DNA of 64,000 nt from Desulfobacter postgatei 2ac9 (GCF_000233695.2 NZ_CM001488.1:3032279-3096278), one strand, 5' to 3'; counted from the stretch's first letter, positions 18,198 to 26,639 are shown. The notes: generated by a model from the letters alone, not told the origin. Program-made: numbers and translations.

Positions 18198-18863
18198 ATG
18201 GAGATAAATATACAAAAACGGGTACTGGCAAAAAACGAATCCGATGCAGATCGCAACAGGGCTTTTTTTAAAGAAAAACAAGTGTTTGTCCTGAACATGA
18301 TGTCATCGCCGGGTTCCGGAAAGACCGAAACCCTGTGCCGGACCCTGGAAGCGCTGATGCCCGATATACGGGTGGGGGTGATTGTGGGTGATGTCTGCAC
18401 CACCAATGATGCGGACCGGCTTTCCGTAACAGGGGCCAAGGTGACCCAGATCAACACGGATCAGTTCGGGGGGGACTGCCATCTGGCAGCCCATCTCATT
18501 GAATCGTCGGCCAGGTCCCTGGGGTGCGATGACCTTGACCTGCTTATCGTTGAAAATATCGGCAACCTGGTCTGTCCTGCGGCGTTTGACATTGGCGAAG
18601 ATGCAAGGGCCGTGGTCCTAAGCGTCCCCGAAGGCGAGGATAAGCCGTTAAAATATCCGCTTATGTTCCAGGTGGCCGATGCTGCCATTTTAAATAAAAT
18701 AGATCTGTTGCCCTATCTGGATTTTGATGCGGCCCTGGCCGTGGAAAATATGGGTAAGGTGCATCCGGGCATGCCGGTGTTTGAACTTTCCGCCAAGACC
18801 CGGGAAGGCATGGAGCCATGGCTTGCATGGCTGCGCACCAAGGTGAAGGAAAAACTCGGATAA
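18198..18863 (+). CDS. hypB: Hydrogenase nickel incorporation GTPase HypB
   Basis: A SIMIBI-class GTPase providing energy for nickel insertion. P-loop SSPGSGKTETL at about residues 35-45, then VGDVCTTNDADR, VENIGNLVCPAAFD and the base-recognition motif NKIDLLPYL. The 221-residue form lacks the His-rich or CxxCGC N-terminal nickel store found in some HypB proteins. No hypC, D, E or F is nearby. Confidence 0.95.
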   Translation: MEINIQKRVLAKNESDADRNRAFFKEKQVFVLNMMSSPGSGKTETLCRTLEALMPDIRVGVIVGDVCTTNDADRLSVTGAKVTQINTDQFGGDCHLAAHLIESSARSLGCDDLDLLIVENIGNLVCPAAFDIGEDARAVVLSVPEGEDKPLKYPLMFQVADAAILNKIDLLPYLDFDAALAVENMGKVHPGMPVFELSAKTREGMEPWLAWLRTKVKEKLG

Positions 18864-18915
18864 TCGCGAAGGTGCCGGGGCAATGCCATAAAGTTAAGAT
18901 AGTTTCAGAATTAAA

Positions 18916-18976
18916 ACCACGAAGTTCACGAAGTTTGGTACTCTAATATCTTCGTGAACTTCATCTCCTTCGTGGT
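18916..18976. repeat. Inverted repeat of the ACCACGAAG...CTTCGTGGT type
   Basis: ACCACGAAGTTCACGAAG at 18916-18933 is mirrored by TTCGTGAACTTC at 18951-18962 and CTTCGTGGT ending at 18976. It forms a long interrupted hairpin in the hypB-MEMO gap. Similar ACGAAG-rich palindromes are common intergenic repeats in proteobacteria. Confidence 0.7.
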
Positions 18977-19017
18977 AAAATAAAGGTTTAAAATTTTTCT
19001 TTTTTTGGGGGCAAATT

Positions 19018-19902
19018 ATGGGTCTAAAAAAAATGGCATTTGCCGGATCATGGTATCCGGGATCAGCTGACCAGTGCCGGTCTGCTCTTGAACGGTTTAA
19101 CGATGATCTTAGAGCAGAAGCAGATACAAAAACTTTGAATAATCCTGTGGCGGGCATTGTTCCCCATGCAGGCTGGATTTACTCGGGGAAATTGGCCTGC
19201 CGGGTGTTCGCGGCACTGGCCCATGGCCGCCGGGCTGTGGAGACCATTGTTCTTTTCGGGGTTCACATGCATGCCGATTCCCCGTCCTTTGTTCTGGACT
19301 GCACAGCCGTTGATACCCCTTTGGGCGCCATTGAAATTGATAAGGCGTTCACAGGTCGGCTGGTTAAGCAAGCCGCCGCCGCAAATGTTGACCTGAAGCA
19401 ATTGACACCCGCACGATTCCCCGAAGAAAACACCCTGGAACTGCAATATCCTTTTATAAAATATTTTTTCCCAAAAGCCCGGATTGTGGTGTGTGCCGTG
19501 CCGCCTTCGGATGCGGCGCAAGCATTGGGGATAATCGTAGTTGAGGTTGCACAAGAGTTGGACCGCTCCGTGGCGGTGGTAGGTTCCACCGACATGACCC
19601 ATTACGGGCCGCGATTCGGATTTGAACCGGCTGGATCAGGCAAGGCTGCATTTGATTGGGTTGCAAAGGAAAATGACGCGGCCGCCATTAAGGCGTTAAC
19701 AGCCATGGATGAAAAGCAGATTATTCACCAGGGACTGTCGCGCCATAACATGTGCTGTGCCGGTGCAGCGTGTGCGGCTGTGGCTGCTGCAAAAAAAATG
19801 GGCGCAGTCAAAGGTGTCTGCCTTGACTACGCCTCAAGTTTCGATCCGTTGGAGCCCACCTCTGATTTTGTGGGATATTGCGGCATGATTTTTGGTGCAT
19901 AG
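19018..19902 (+). CDS. amrB: MEMO1/AmmeMemoRadiSam system protein B family
   Basis: A MEMO-family protein related to LigB dioxygenases. The conserved N-terminal AGSWYPG (residues about 9-15), VPHAGWIYSGKLA (about 50-62), the central GSTDMTHYG and the late GLSRHNMCCAGA are present; the His residues of these blocks line the metal-site-like pocket. 294 aa is normal. The partner genes (AMMECR1 domain and radical SAM) are not adjacent. Function in bacteria is unresolved. A degraded copy of its 3' end lies at 24826-24984. Confidence 0.9.
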   Translation: MGLKKMAFAGSWYPGSADQCRSALERFNDDLRAEADTKTLNNPVAGIVPHAGWIYSGKLACRVFAALAHGRRAVETIVLFGVHMHADSPSFVLDCTAVDTPLGAIEIDKAFTGRLVKQAAAANVDLKQLTPARFPEENTLELQYPFIKYFFPKARIVVCAVPPSDAAQALGIIVVEVAQELDRSVAVVGSTDMTHYGPRFGFEPAGSGKAAFDWVAKENDAAAIKALTAMDEKQIIHQGLSRHNMCCAGAACAAVAAAKKMGAVKGVCLDYASSFDPLEPTSDFVGYCGMIFGA

Positions 19903-19920
19903 ACGTTCATGCAATGGCTC

Positions 19921-21036
19921 TTAACCTTTGCCACTTGAACCCAAAAAACCTGAGATCCCTTCTCCACGAGTGGCCACCCCTTTCTTTATATGCGTATTCT
20001 TCCCGTTCTTAAAGCCGTTCTTGTATGCACTCGATGAAGGTCGATGTTTACCATAATATTGTTTGGTTCTTTTGGGGAAAATTCGAGACACTTCAACTTG
20101 ATTCTTAATGCGATTTTGTTCTACCAATGCTTTTACCGTGCTTACAGGCAAACGTCTATCATCGTTTAATTCAATCTGAGAGCTTTCAAGCATTTTTTCA
20201 TGATTATTCTCAATCCCTTTAATGAAACCCATATCGAAAGAAACTTTATCATCTCGTCCGGCCTTATGTTTCTTTCGATATTCCTGCCAAAGGGTCTGAG
20301 CTGTATCAAATAGGAAATGATAAACATATTCAGCTACCTTGATCGCCTCTTTTTTCCCCACGATGACAACACTTCTATATTCGGCATCATCTTGGAAATC
20401 ATAGGTGTAGGATGATATACAGGAAACATAATAATATTTCTGCAAGACAGACATGATCGCTTGCTGGATACTTTCAATGCGCTTTTTCTTATGGCAAATC
20501 GTGTGATATTTTATTTCCGGATTATCATTTTCGACCCTTTGAAGGTTATATTTGTTTAACAGATAGTTGGCTTTTCTAGAAGCTGCCTGGGCCTCTGCTT
20601 CGTTACTGGACTGCCCAAGGGCCATAAGCTTCTCAACTTTCGTTAACATCCTTTTCGCATCAGAGGGTAACTTGCCTTTGAAATCCTCCAGCTTTGCAGC
20701 ATAGTCTTTGTTTGTAACAAAGGCTGGGTGAACGCCTAATTTTTTGCATGCTTTCTTAAAGTAGTTTCCATGTTTATCGGCATCATTATAAAAGTCAGTA
20801 ACATATTGGTGTGCCATTTCATGTTTCAGGACTTCCAACACGATATCCCATGGTTCCGTCTTGATAAGATGCCTTGAAATCGAAATCGTCCTATGCCGGG
20901 GACTCCAATAACCATACGTCTGTTTGCCGGAAGATATATTGATTACCGGAGTTGTAAGGTTGATGCCATGTTGCCAACATATATTCTCATGTTCATTAAG
21001 AAGCCTTATCGCCCATTTGGTTTCAAGATTTTTCAT
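19921..21036 (-). CDS. SprT-like zinc metalloprotease domain with DUF2786
   Basis: 371 residues. The N-terminal part (about 1-125) is SprT-like with the zinc-protease motif HEMAHQY at about residues 70-76. The next part (about 125-180) has the DUF2786 pattern: K-V-E-K-L-M-A-L-G-Q-S-S-N-x-x-E-A-x-A-A, then YLLNKYNL. The C-terminal half is helical and Lys-rich, ending in a basic, Gly/Ser-rich tail. SprT/Spartan proteases act on DNA-protein crosslinks in eukaryotes; the bacterial version is mostly uncharacterised. The gene is more AT-rich than its neighbours, has no clear ribosome binding site and is 30 bases downstream of the sirtuin gene. Confidence 0.8.
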   Translation of the reverse strand: MKNLETKWAIRLLNEHENICWQHGINLTTPVINISSGKQTYGYWSPRHRTISISRHLIKTEPWDIVLEVLKHEMAHQYVTDFYNDADKHGNYFKKACKKLGVHPAFVTNKDYAAKLEDFKGKLPSDAKRMLTKVEKLMALGQSSNEAEAQAASRKANYLLNKYNLQRVENDNPEIKYHTICHKKKRIESIQQAIMSVLQKYYYVSCISSYTYDFQDDAEYRSVVIVGKKEAIKVAEYVYHFLFDTAQTLWQEYRKKHKAGRDDKVSFDMGFIKGIENNHEKMLESSQIELNDDRRLPVSTVKALVEQNRIKNQVEVSRIFPKRTKQYYGKHRPSSSAYKNGFKNGKNTHIKKGVATRGEGISGFLGSSGKG

Positions 21037-21066
21037 TTGAATTTTATATATAACGTTTTGAATTCA

Positions 21067-21900
21067 TCAGCACAAAATCCGGTTTATGCCTTCCCTGGCG
21101 CCAAGCGGCAGGCCGATTGCGCTCTGGCAGACATTGTAATCCCTTGGGTTGATGCGTATCAAGGTTGAATGTAAGTTCCGGCCGGTTCGTTGGGATTTAT
21201 ATCTTACCGTAGGTACGGCAAGGCCTGCCCCCATTTCAATAATGGCCAACTTTGCATTGAAGCTGTTGAGTTCTTCAAGCCATTTCTGCAAACGTGCCCC
21301 TTGTTCACTGGTACGGTGTGATATCCAGTTCCAGTCTCCAAACATTAAAATATTGGGGCGTGCCAGTCTTCCACAGTTTTTACATTTCGGCAACTGGCCT
21401 GTAGCCCGGAACGCTTCCATATCAACATTGACTTTTTCTTCCCCAATCGCCCAGATGTCGCTGGAACATGGTCCGGTGCATTGAAGATGGTGGATAGAGC
21501 CATGGCACTCTTCAATCAATGCATCGTCAAAGCCGGCTTTTTGAAACTGCCCGTCAACATTCGAGGTGAATACAAAATATCCGTACGGCTTGCTTTTTCC
21601 CAGATCAAGCAATTTTGAAAAGCCTTCGTGGGGGATTGTTTCACGATAAAGATTCAACCTGTGCCCATAAAACGCCCAGGCAATTTCAGGCTGTTTGTCA
21701 AACCAGACAGGGTCTGCCATTTCACTGAACGATTTGCCCAGTTTCGCTATGGGCGGATAGGCTTTCCAGAAACCTGAATTTCCCCTGAAATCAGGCAAAC
21801 CCGAATCGACGCCCATACCGGCACCGGCCGTTATAAAAAGTGCGTCTGCATCTTTAATTGCCTGGCAAGCCTGTTTGATATTTTTGTTTAGGTTCTCCAT
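21067..21900 (-). CDS. SIR2-family NAD-dependent deacylase (sirtuin)
   Basis: 277 residues with the sirtuin Rossmann signature GAGMGVDSGLPDFRG (about residues 25-39), TSNVDGQFQKAG, the catalytic His block ECHGSIHHLQC, and two Cys pairs (the HLQC-TGPC segment and CKNC) for structural zinc. The final part has G-A-G-L-A-V-P-T-V-R. Sirtuins remove acyl groups from lysines using NAD; some are effectors of phage defence. It is upstream of, and probably co-transcribed with, the SprT-like gene, and diverges from the YeeE/YedE pair. Confidence 0.9.
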   Translation of the reverse strand: MENLNKNIKQACQAIKDADALFITAGAGMGVDSGLPDFRGNSGFWKAYPPIAKLGKSFSEMADPVWFDKQPEIAWAFYGHRLNLYRETIPHEGFSKLLDLGKSKPYGYFVFTSNVDGQFQKAGFDDALIEECHGSIHHLQCTGPCSSDIWAIGEEKVNVDMEAFRATGQLPKCKNCGRLARPNILMFGDWNWISHRTSEQGARLQKWLEELNSFNAKLAIIEMGAGLAVPTVRYKSQRTGRNLHSTLIRINPRDYNVCQSAIGLPLGAREGINRILC

Positions 21901-22031
21901 AAAATATACCGGTATTACCCGGCCCCGTTTTTAAATAAATTGAAGCACTATTCCCAATTTACGGGAGGAGTGTTACATATAAAGCAATGGCATGCCATGT
22001 TCAACAACAAATATGAAAGGAGGAAATAACT

Positions 22032-22574
22032 ATGAAGCTGAAAACAGCAGATGGCGGCTGGAGTCCTTATTTGGCAGGGGCGCTGGTGGGACTTTTGGCC
22101 ATCGCTTCGGTGTATGCAACCACAAAGTGGATGGGCAAGACCAATTACCTTGGTGCGTCAACGACATTTGTGCGTGCCGCAGGATTGCTTGAAAAAACGG
22201 TCTCTCCGGAGAGCGTTGCTGCAAACGCATACTTTACCAAGGAAAAAGTACGGGTGGATTGGCAGTTCATGCTTGTGATCGGGATCTTCTTCGGAGCCTT
22301 GATCTCATCCCAGACAGACAGGAGCTTCAAGTTCGAAACTATTCCGCCGATCTGGAAAGAGCGGTTTGGCCCATCGATCGGCAAACGGGCGGCAGGCGCC
22401 TTTTTGGGAGGTATTGTGGCCATGATCGGGGCGCGCATGGCAGACGGCTGCCCAAGCGGTCACGGTCTTAGTGGCATGATGCAGCTGTCGGTCAGCGCTT
22501 TCATCGCATTGGCTATGTTTTTCGTGGTCGGGGTAATCGTTGCAGGACTTTTATACAGGAGGAGATCATCATGA
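22032..22574 (+). CDS. YeeE/YedE family sulfur transporter, first half
   Basis: 180 residues with about four membrane segments. The conserved motif GARMADGCPSGHGLSG (about residues 134-149) carries the Cys that relays thiosulfate in TsuA-type proteins. In this organism the transporter is split into two genes: this and the next, joined by an ATGA overlap. The start follows an excellent AAAGGAGGAAATA site. The likely cargo is thiosulfate or a related sulfur species, inferred from the family. Confidence 0.88.
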   Translation: MKLKTADGGWSPYLAGALVGLLAIASVYATTKWMGKTNYLGASTTFVRAAGLLEKTVSPESVAANAYFTKEKVRVDWQFMLVIGIFFGALISSQTDRSFKFETIPPIWKERFGPSIGKRAAGAFLGGIVAMIGARMADGCPSGHGLSGMMQLSVSAFIALAMFFVVGVIVAGLLYRRRSS

Positions 22575-23101
22575 GCACCGGTCAGATCCTTGGTTTGATT
22601 ACAGGCGTTTTATTCGGATTTTTTCTGCAGAAAGGACGTGTTCTGCGCTTTCAAAAGCAGATCGGTGCAATGCTCTTGAAGGATATGACGATCTTCAAGT
22701 TTATGTTATCGGCCATCTTGGTCGGTATGGTCGGGATTCAGCTGCTTGCCGGTGCCGAAATTATTTCTCTCAGCCATAAGGCAATGAATGTGGGGGCTGT
22801 TCTAGTTGGAGGCGCTCTTTTCGGCGGCGGTTGGGCCGTGATGGGCTTCTGTCCGGGAACTTCGATCGGTGCCCTTGGCGAGGGACGATGGCACTCCGTC
22901 TTCGCCATTGCAGGCATGATAGCAGGAGCGGCCCTTTACGCTGAACTTTATCCGTTTTTCAAATCAACAGTTCTTGCGTGGAAAGATTTCGGAAAAATCA
23001 GTATGTTCGAACTATTGAACATCTCTCCCTGGCTCATCATCGCTGTGTTCTGGGCTGGAATCATCCCGATGTTTGTCTGGTTTGAAAAAAAGGGACTCTA
23101 A
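22571..23101 (+). CDS. YeeE/YedE family sulfur transporter, second half
   Basis: 176 residues with about four or five membrane segments. It contains the mirror motif GWAVMGFCPGTSIGALGEGR (about residues 87-106), with the second relay Cys. It overlaps the previous gene by four bases, so the two halves are made together and probably assemble as a heterodimer. The C-terminus ends in a charged W-F-E-K-K. Confidence 0.88.
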   Translation: MSTGQILGLITGVLFGFFLQKGRVLRFQKQIGAMLLKDMTIFKFMLSAILVGMVGIQLLAGAEIISLSHKAMNVGAVLVGGALFGGGWAVMGFCPGTSIGALGEGRWHSVFAIAGMIAGAALYAELYPFFKSTVLAWKDFGKISMFELLNISPWLIIAVFWAGIIPMFVWFEKKGL

Positions 23102-23102
23102 C

Positions 23103-23205
23103 CTTAGGAATGAGACCGGAATAACTTAACCCGGCAGCGCGGGCAAAACGCCCGCGCTGCCGGATTTAGCAAAAAGGGTAAGTTATTTAAGACCCGTTCC
23201 TTAAT
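23103..23205. repeat. Long GC-core palindrome, likely bidirectional terminator or MITE-like repeat
   Basis: The core is a perfect 14-base-pair stem, CCGGCAGCGCGGGC (23131-23144) with GCCCGCGCTGCCGG (23150-23163) and a 5-base loop. Outer arms AATAACTTA / TAAGTTATT and CTTAGGAA / TTCCTTA extend the symmetry to about 100 bases. It lies between two convergent genes. The absence of a T-run after the stem and the wide outer arms argue for a mobile palindromic repeat that may also stop transcription. Confidence 0.7.
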
Positions 23206-23223
23206 GGTCGTATTTTTTCCTTA

Positions 23224-23658
23224 TCAGGAGAACGTGGCAATGTTGTTGGCAATAACATATTCAATATTATAGCCGCAGATGATGGAAATGAGATGGGCAC
23301 CGTTGAAGATCATGACCACCAGCCAGATTAAAATGCTGATCCCTACTGCAGCTGCGCCCACATCCTTTATCGCCTTGATTTTTTCATTTTCCCTGATTTC
23401 GACAAAATCGCAGATTGCTTCAATCGCGGTATTGAGCATTTCCGTCACCACAACAAGGCCGGTTGCAAGAAGAATTATCTCAAAATCCAGCCACTGACGG
23501 AAAATAAAGGCCAGGATAAGGATGATGGTAGAGAGTACCAGCTTATAAGCAACAGTCAGTTCATAGCGGAAAACAAATCTGAGCCCCGCTAGTATGACCC
23601 TCATTTTACGCAAGGGATTATACCCTGGTTCTCCGGTACCAAGAAATTTATTTCTCAT
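23224..23658 (-). CDS. dgkA: Diacylglycerol/undecaprenol kinase family protein
   Basis: 144 residues with three membrane segments. The conserved EMLNTAIEAICDFV and KAIKDVGAAAVGI blocks are those of the DgkA active site at the membrane face. It recycles diacylglycerol or phosphorylates undecaprenol. It has an N-terminal extension of about 20 residues. Transcribed toward the palindrome at 23103. Confidence 0.92.
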   Translation of the reverse strand: MRNKFLGTGEPGYNPLRKMRVILAGLRFVFRYELTVAYKLVLSTIILILAFIFRQWLDFEIILLATGLVVVTEMLNTAIEAICDFVEIRENEKIKAIKDVGAAAVGISILIWLVVMIFNGAHLISIICGYNIEYVIANNIATFS

Positions 23659-23739
23659 AATGAAGGTTCCCTGTCGATCATAATATTGCCGCAGCCAAGG
23701 TTTTATTCCGGTGCCCCGGAGCGGATCATGTACATTGTA

Positions 23740-23901
23740 TTAATCAGAAAAAGGCTTGTAAAGGAATTCACCTGTCAATGGGATGAGCCCGTATGCCAGC
23801 GGCTTTATGGATTGGTATCCCATCCATGCTTCATGGACTAAAATGATGCCCAAAATGGCCGCAATCGTATAAAACAGATTAAAACGCGTTGTGTTCTGCA
23901 T
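23740..23901 (-). pseudogene. FtsH-like N-terminal membrane stub
   Basis: 53 codons starting at an ATG at 23901 with a good AGGAG site. The peptide M-Q-N-T-T-R-F-N-L-F-Y-T-I-A-A-I-L-G-I-I followed by W-M-G-Y-Q-S-I-K-P-L-A-Y looks like the first transmembrane helix and the start of the periplasmic part of FtsH. It stops after about 16 further unrelated residues, so the AAA and protease domains are absent. It overlaps the 3' end of the deacetylase gene by 23 bases. Either a truncated relic or a small membrane protein in its own right. Confidence 0.55.
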
Positions 23902-24763
23902 ATTCAATTCTCCTGATGTTGATTTTGAAAATATAATCTTCTTTAATCCCCTCAGTTGCCTGGCTGATGGAAAGCAAACGAACATGCCTCTGGGATTTGA
24001 GCCAATTCAAAAGTTCGTAAAACTCTTGATAAGTAATGCGACCACGCTTTTCATCAATTTCTTTAAAGTCATATTCATGGAACAAAACAACAATGACAGG
24101 TTGAGTGACAGAAGATGTTCGTGATGCTTCGATGGCATCGCCAAGCTTAGAGAGGTTGCATGAGTATGGCAGGAAATTTAGCTTACACGCGGTTACCTCC
24201 ATTCTTTTATTGTCCGCCGAAAGAGTTGAAAACCCAAGTTTCTCAAGAGCCCTTAACGTGTTCAGGTCGTACCTGTTCCACGGTGGCACAAACGTATTGA
24301 TAGGCGCGTCTATCATGCCCTCAAGCAGAGTCTTGCCTTTGGCTAATCTCTCTGCCTGACTGTTGTAATCCAGGCCTGAAAATTCTGCCCATTGCTCAGT
24401 GCTGATTGTCTGGTGAGAGTAACCATGCAAGGCTACATCCAATATACCCTCATTAACGCCGTTCTTTAAAATATTCCCTTTTATCGGTGTAAGAGGGATT
24501 AGATCCTGCGCAGAGGGATCATGAATATCGTTTGCACATACATAGGGGATGACACCTATGGTAAAGCAAGCGTCATGCTTGCGGAAGGCATCAATGATTC
24601 TCAGCTCCATGTCCGTATTGCTGCAGGCCGAATAATCATCGAACCGAAAGACGACATTGACTTGTTTCATTTCAATTGGATGTTTGTTGCAGGCCGTGAT
24701 TGAAATCACACATAAAAATAAAAAGGTAACCGGAATTCGTTGGAATAATACGATGGTTCGCAC
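23879..24763 (-). CDS. Polysaccharide deacetylase-like lipoprotein (DUF2334 type)
   Basis: 294 residues. The N-terminus is a lipoprotein signal with lipobox I-T-A-C (Cys25). The mature part has F-R-F-D-D-Y (metal-binding DD of the NodB fold), then HGYSHQ (the H-x3-H metal ligands), TFVPPWNRYD (catalytic arginine region) and LFHEYDF near the end. These fit a divergent NodB/DUF2334 deacetylase at the cell envelope. Start GTG at 24763 follows AAGGAT. Substrate unknown. Confidence 0.82.
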   Translation of the reverse strand: MRTIVLFQRIPVTFLFLCVISITACNKHPIEMKQVNVVFRFDDYSACSNTDMELRIIDAFRKHDACFTIGVIPYVCANDIHDPSAQDLIPLTPIKGNILKNGVNEGILDVALHGYSHQTISTEQWAEFSGLDYNSQAERLAKGKTLLEGMIDAPINTFVPPWNRYDLNTLRALEKLGFSTLSADNKRMEVTACKLNFLPYSCNLSKLGDAIEASRTSSVTQPVIVVLFHEYDFKEIDEKRGRITYQEFYELLNWLKSQRHVRLLSISQATEGIKEDYIFKINIRRIEYAEHNAF

Positions 24764-24825
24764 TTGAACATCCTTTCAATAAAATTGGCCTGACAAGTTA
24801 GTCTGTGGTTTCCGTTTATCTTTCA

Positions 24826-24984
24826 TGCCGGGATTGTGGTGTGCCAAAGCGGCCTGAACGGCTGCCGCAAAAAATGGACGCAGTTGAAGGCGTCTGCCTT
24901 GACTGCGTCTCAAATTTTGATCCGGTACAGCCCGCTGCCGATTTTGTGCAGTTCTGTAGTCTGGTTTTCAGCGCTTTGTTTTTA
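24826..24984 (+). pseudogene. Degraded duplicate of MEMO (amrB) 3' end
   Basis: Plus-strand bases about 24871-24975 translate to M-D-A-V-E-G-V-C-L-D-C-V-S-N-F-D-P followed by a part ending D-F-V-x-F-C. Aligned by eye with the last 34 residues of the intact amrB product (19018-19902), 19 are identical. A preceding piece (CCGGGATTGTGGTGTG, 24828-24843) matches an earlier part of amrB (from 19483), so about 300 bases between the two pieces are missing. No stop matches, and the frame runs into the end of gltX on the other strand. Confidence 0.75.
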
Positions 24985-26388
24985 TTAACCCTGGGCCGTA
25001 CAGAATTGTGCCGCCTTTCTGATGCGCTGGACGGTTTTTTCTTTGCCAAGGGCGATAAACATTTCAAATATGCCGGGGCTCACCGTTGTGCCGGTGACAG
25101 CCACCCGCAGGGGTTGGGCGATTTTTCCAAATCCGAGGCCTGTTTCCTCCATGATCTGTTTAAACATCTCCTCCTGGGGGCCCTGGCTGAAATCACAAAG
25201 TTCTTCCAGGGCGTGGGCGCATTTGTTTAAAAGGTCTGAGGTTTCAGGCTTAAGAAATTTTTTGGCCGCCTTTTCCTCAAACTCGATCTCATCCATGTAG
25301 TAGAACGCCGCACCCTGGGCCATCTCCACAAGGGTTTTGCTTCTGGGTTGAAGCGTTTCGATTACCCCCTGGGTAAAGACATCATTTTGGGCCTCAATGC
25401 CAAGGTCCGCCAGGTGAGGCACAAGGTCATCGCCCAATTCTATGGGCTTCTTTTTCTGGATGTGTTTGGCGTTCAGGGCGTATAGCTTATCCATATCAAA
25501 CATGCCTGCAGAACGGCCAAGATGTTCAAGGTCGAACTTTTCAATAAGCTCCTGGCGTTCAAAAAACTCCTGGTCGCCATGGGACCATCCCAACCTGACC
25601 AGATAGTTGATCAGTGCATCAGCCAGAAATCCCATCTTTTTATATTCACCCACGGACATGGCGCCATGACGTTTGCTCAGTCGGGCCTTATCTGATCCCA
25701 GCACCATGGGTACATGGCCGAACACCGGCAGCGGCGCGCCTAAAGCCTGATAAATCAGAATTTGTTTGGGCGTATTCACCAGGTGGTCATCCCCCCGGAT
25801 AATGGTGTTGATGCCCATGGTGATGTCGTCCACCACCACCGCAAGATTGTACATGGCCATACCCGAGCTTCTCTGGATGATGAAGTCATCAATTTCCGTA
25901 TTCTGAAAAGCGGTACTGCCCTTGACAATGTCATCCACAATGGTGACGCCTGTGTCGGGAGTTTTCAACCGCACCACGGTGTTTGTCCCTTTTTTAAGCC
26001 CGCGGTTCCGGCATTTGCCGTTATACATGGGCTTCAACCCCTTGGCCTTGGCCTCTTCGCGCATGGCATTAACCTCTTCGGGCGTGCAGTCGCAATAGTA
26101 GGCATGACCCTGCTCAACCAGACGGTCGATGTGTTCATTGTAAATATCATGGCGCTGGGTCTGGAAATAGGGGCCGTCATCCCAGTCAATTCCCAGCCAT
26201 TCCATGGATTCCAGAATGGCGTCCACAGACTCTTTTGTGGAACGGGCTTCATCAGTATCTTCTATGCGTAGCACAAACTGCCCTGCGTTTTTTCTGGCCC
26301 ACAGCCAGTTGAAAAGTGCGGTTCTGGCACCGCCGATATGCAGGTAGCCGGTAGGGGAGGGCGGAAAGCGTGTGATTATTGTATTCAT
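24985..26388 (-). CDS. gltX: Glutamyl-tRNA synthetase
   Basis: A class I synthetase charging tRNA-Glu. The HIGH motif is in PTGYLHIGGARTALFNW near the N-terminus; the KMSKS-type motif is KARLSKRHG at about residue 240. The C-terminal helical anticodon domain is intact. Start placed at ATG 26388 (M-N-T-I-I-T-R-F-P-P-S-P), preceded by TTTGGAG; an upstream in-frame start adds four residues. In an organism with GatCAB it is probably non-discriminating toward tRNA-Gln. Confidence 0.96.
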   Translation of the reverse strand: MNTIITRFPPSPTGYLHIGGARTALFNWLWARKNAGQFVLRIEDTDEARSTKESVDAILESMEWLGIDWDDGPYFQTQRHDIYNEHIDRLVEQGHAYYCDCTPEEVNAMREEAKAKGLKPMYNGKCRNRGLKKGTNTVVRLKTPDTGVTIVDDIVKGSTAFQNTEIDDFIIQRSSGMAMYNLAVVVDDITMGINTIIRGDDHLVNTPKQILIYQALGAPLPVFGHVPMVLGSDKARLSKRHGAMSVGEYKKMGFLADALINYLVRLGWSHGDQEFFERQELIEKFDLEHLGRSAGMFDMDKLYALNAKHIQKKKPIELGDDLVPHLADLGIEAQNDVFTQGVIETLQPRSKTLVEMAQGAAFYYMDEIEFEEKAAKKFLKPETSDLLNKCAHALEELCDFSQGPQEEMFKQIMEETGLGFGKIAQPLRVAVTGTTVSPGIFEMFIALGKEKTVQRIRKAAQFCTAQG

Positions 26389-26523
26389 TATGATCTCCAA
26401 AAGTTAAACTCTACGAACAACAGCCGATACAGGATATTTGGGCCTTGTACTGCCCGAATTCGTATAAACAGCGTAAAATCGACGGTTTATCTATCATAAT
26501 TGCGAGGCCTAAAGCAATCAGCA

Positions 26524-26537
26524 ATTCTAATTAGAAT
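26524..26537. promoter_or_regulatory. Perfect 14-bp palindrome upstream of rpmF
   Basis: ATTCTAATTAGAAT is a perfect palindrome about 100 bases before rpmF. It sits 6 bases upstream of TTGACT (26544-26549), a plausible -35, though no good -10 follows. It could be an operator for the rpmF-acpP transcript. The half-site TTAGAAT recurs upstream of the PiT gene (40423-40440). Confidence 0.4.
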
Positions 26538-26639
26538 CTTTGGTTGACTTCAAATAAAAAATAGGGTAATTAGATATGTTTTAAATTTTGGTAAGTATTA
26601 AATGAAAACCAAATAAAATAATATAGTTAGGAGAAAGTC

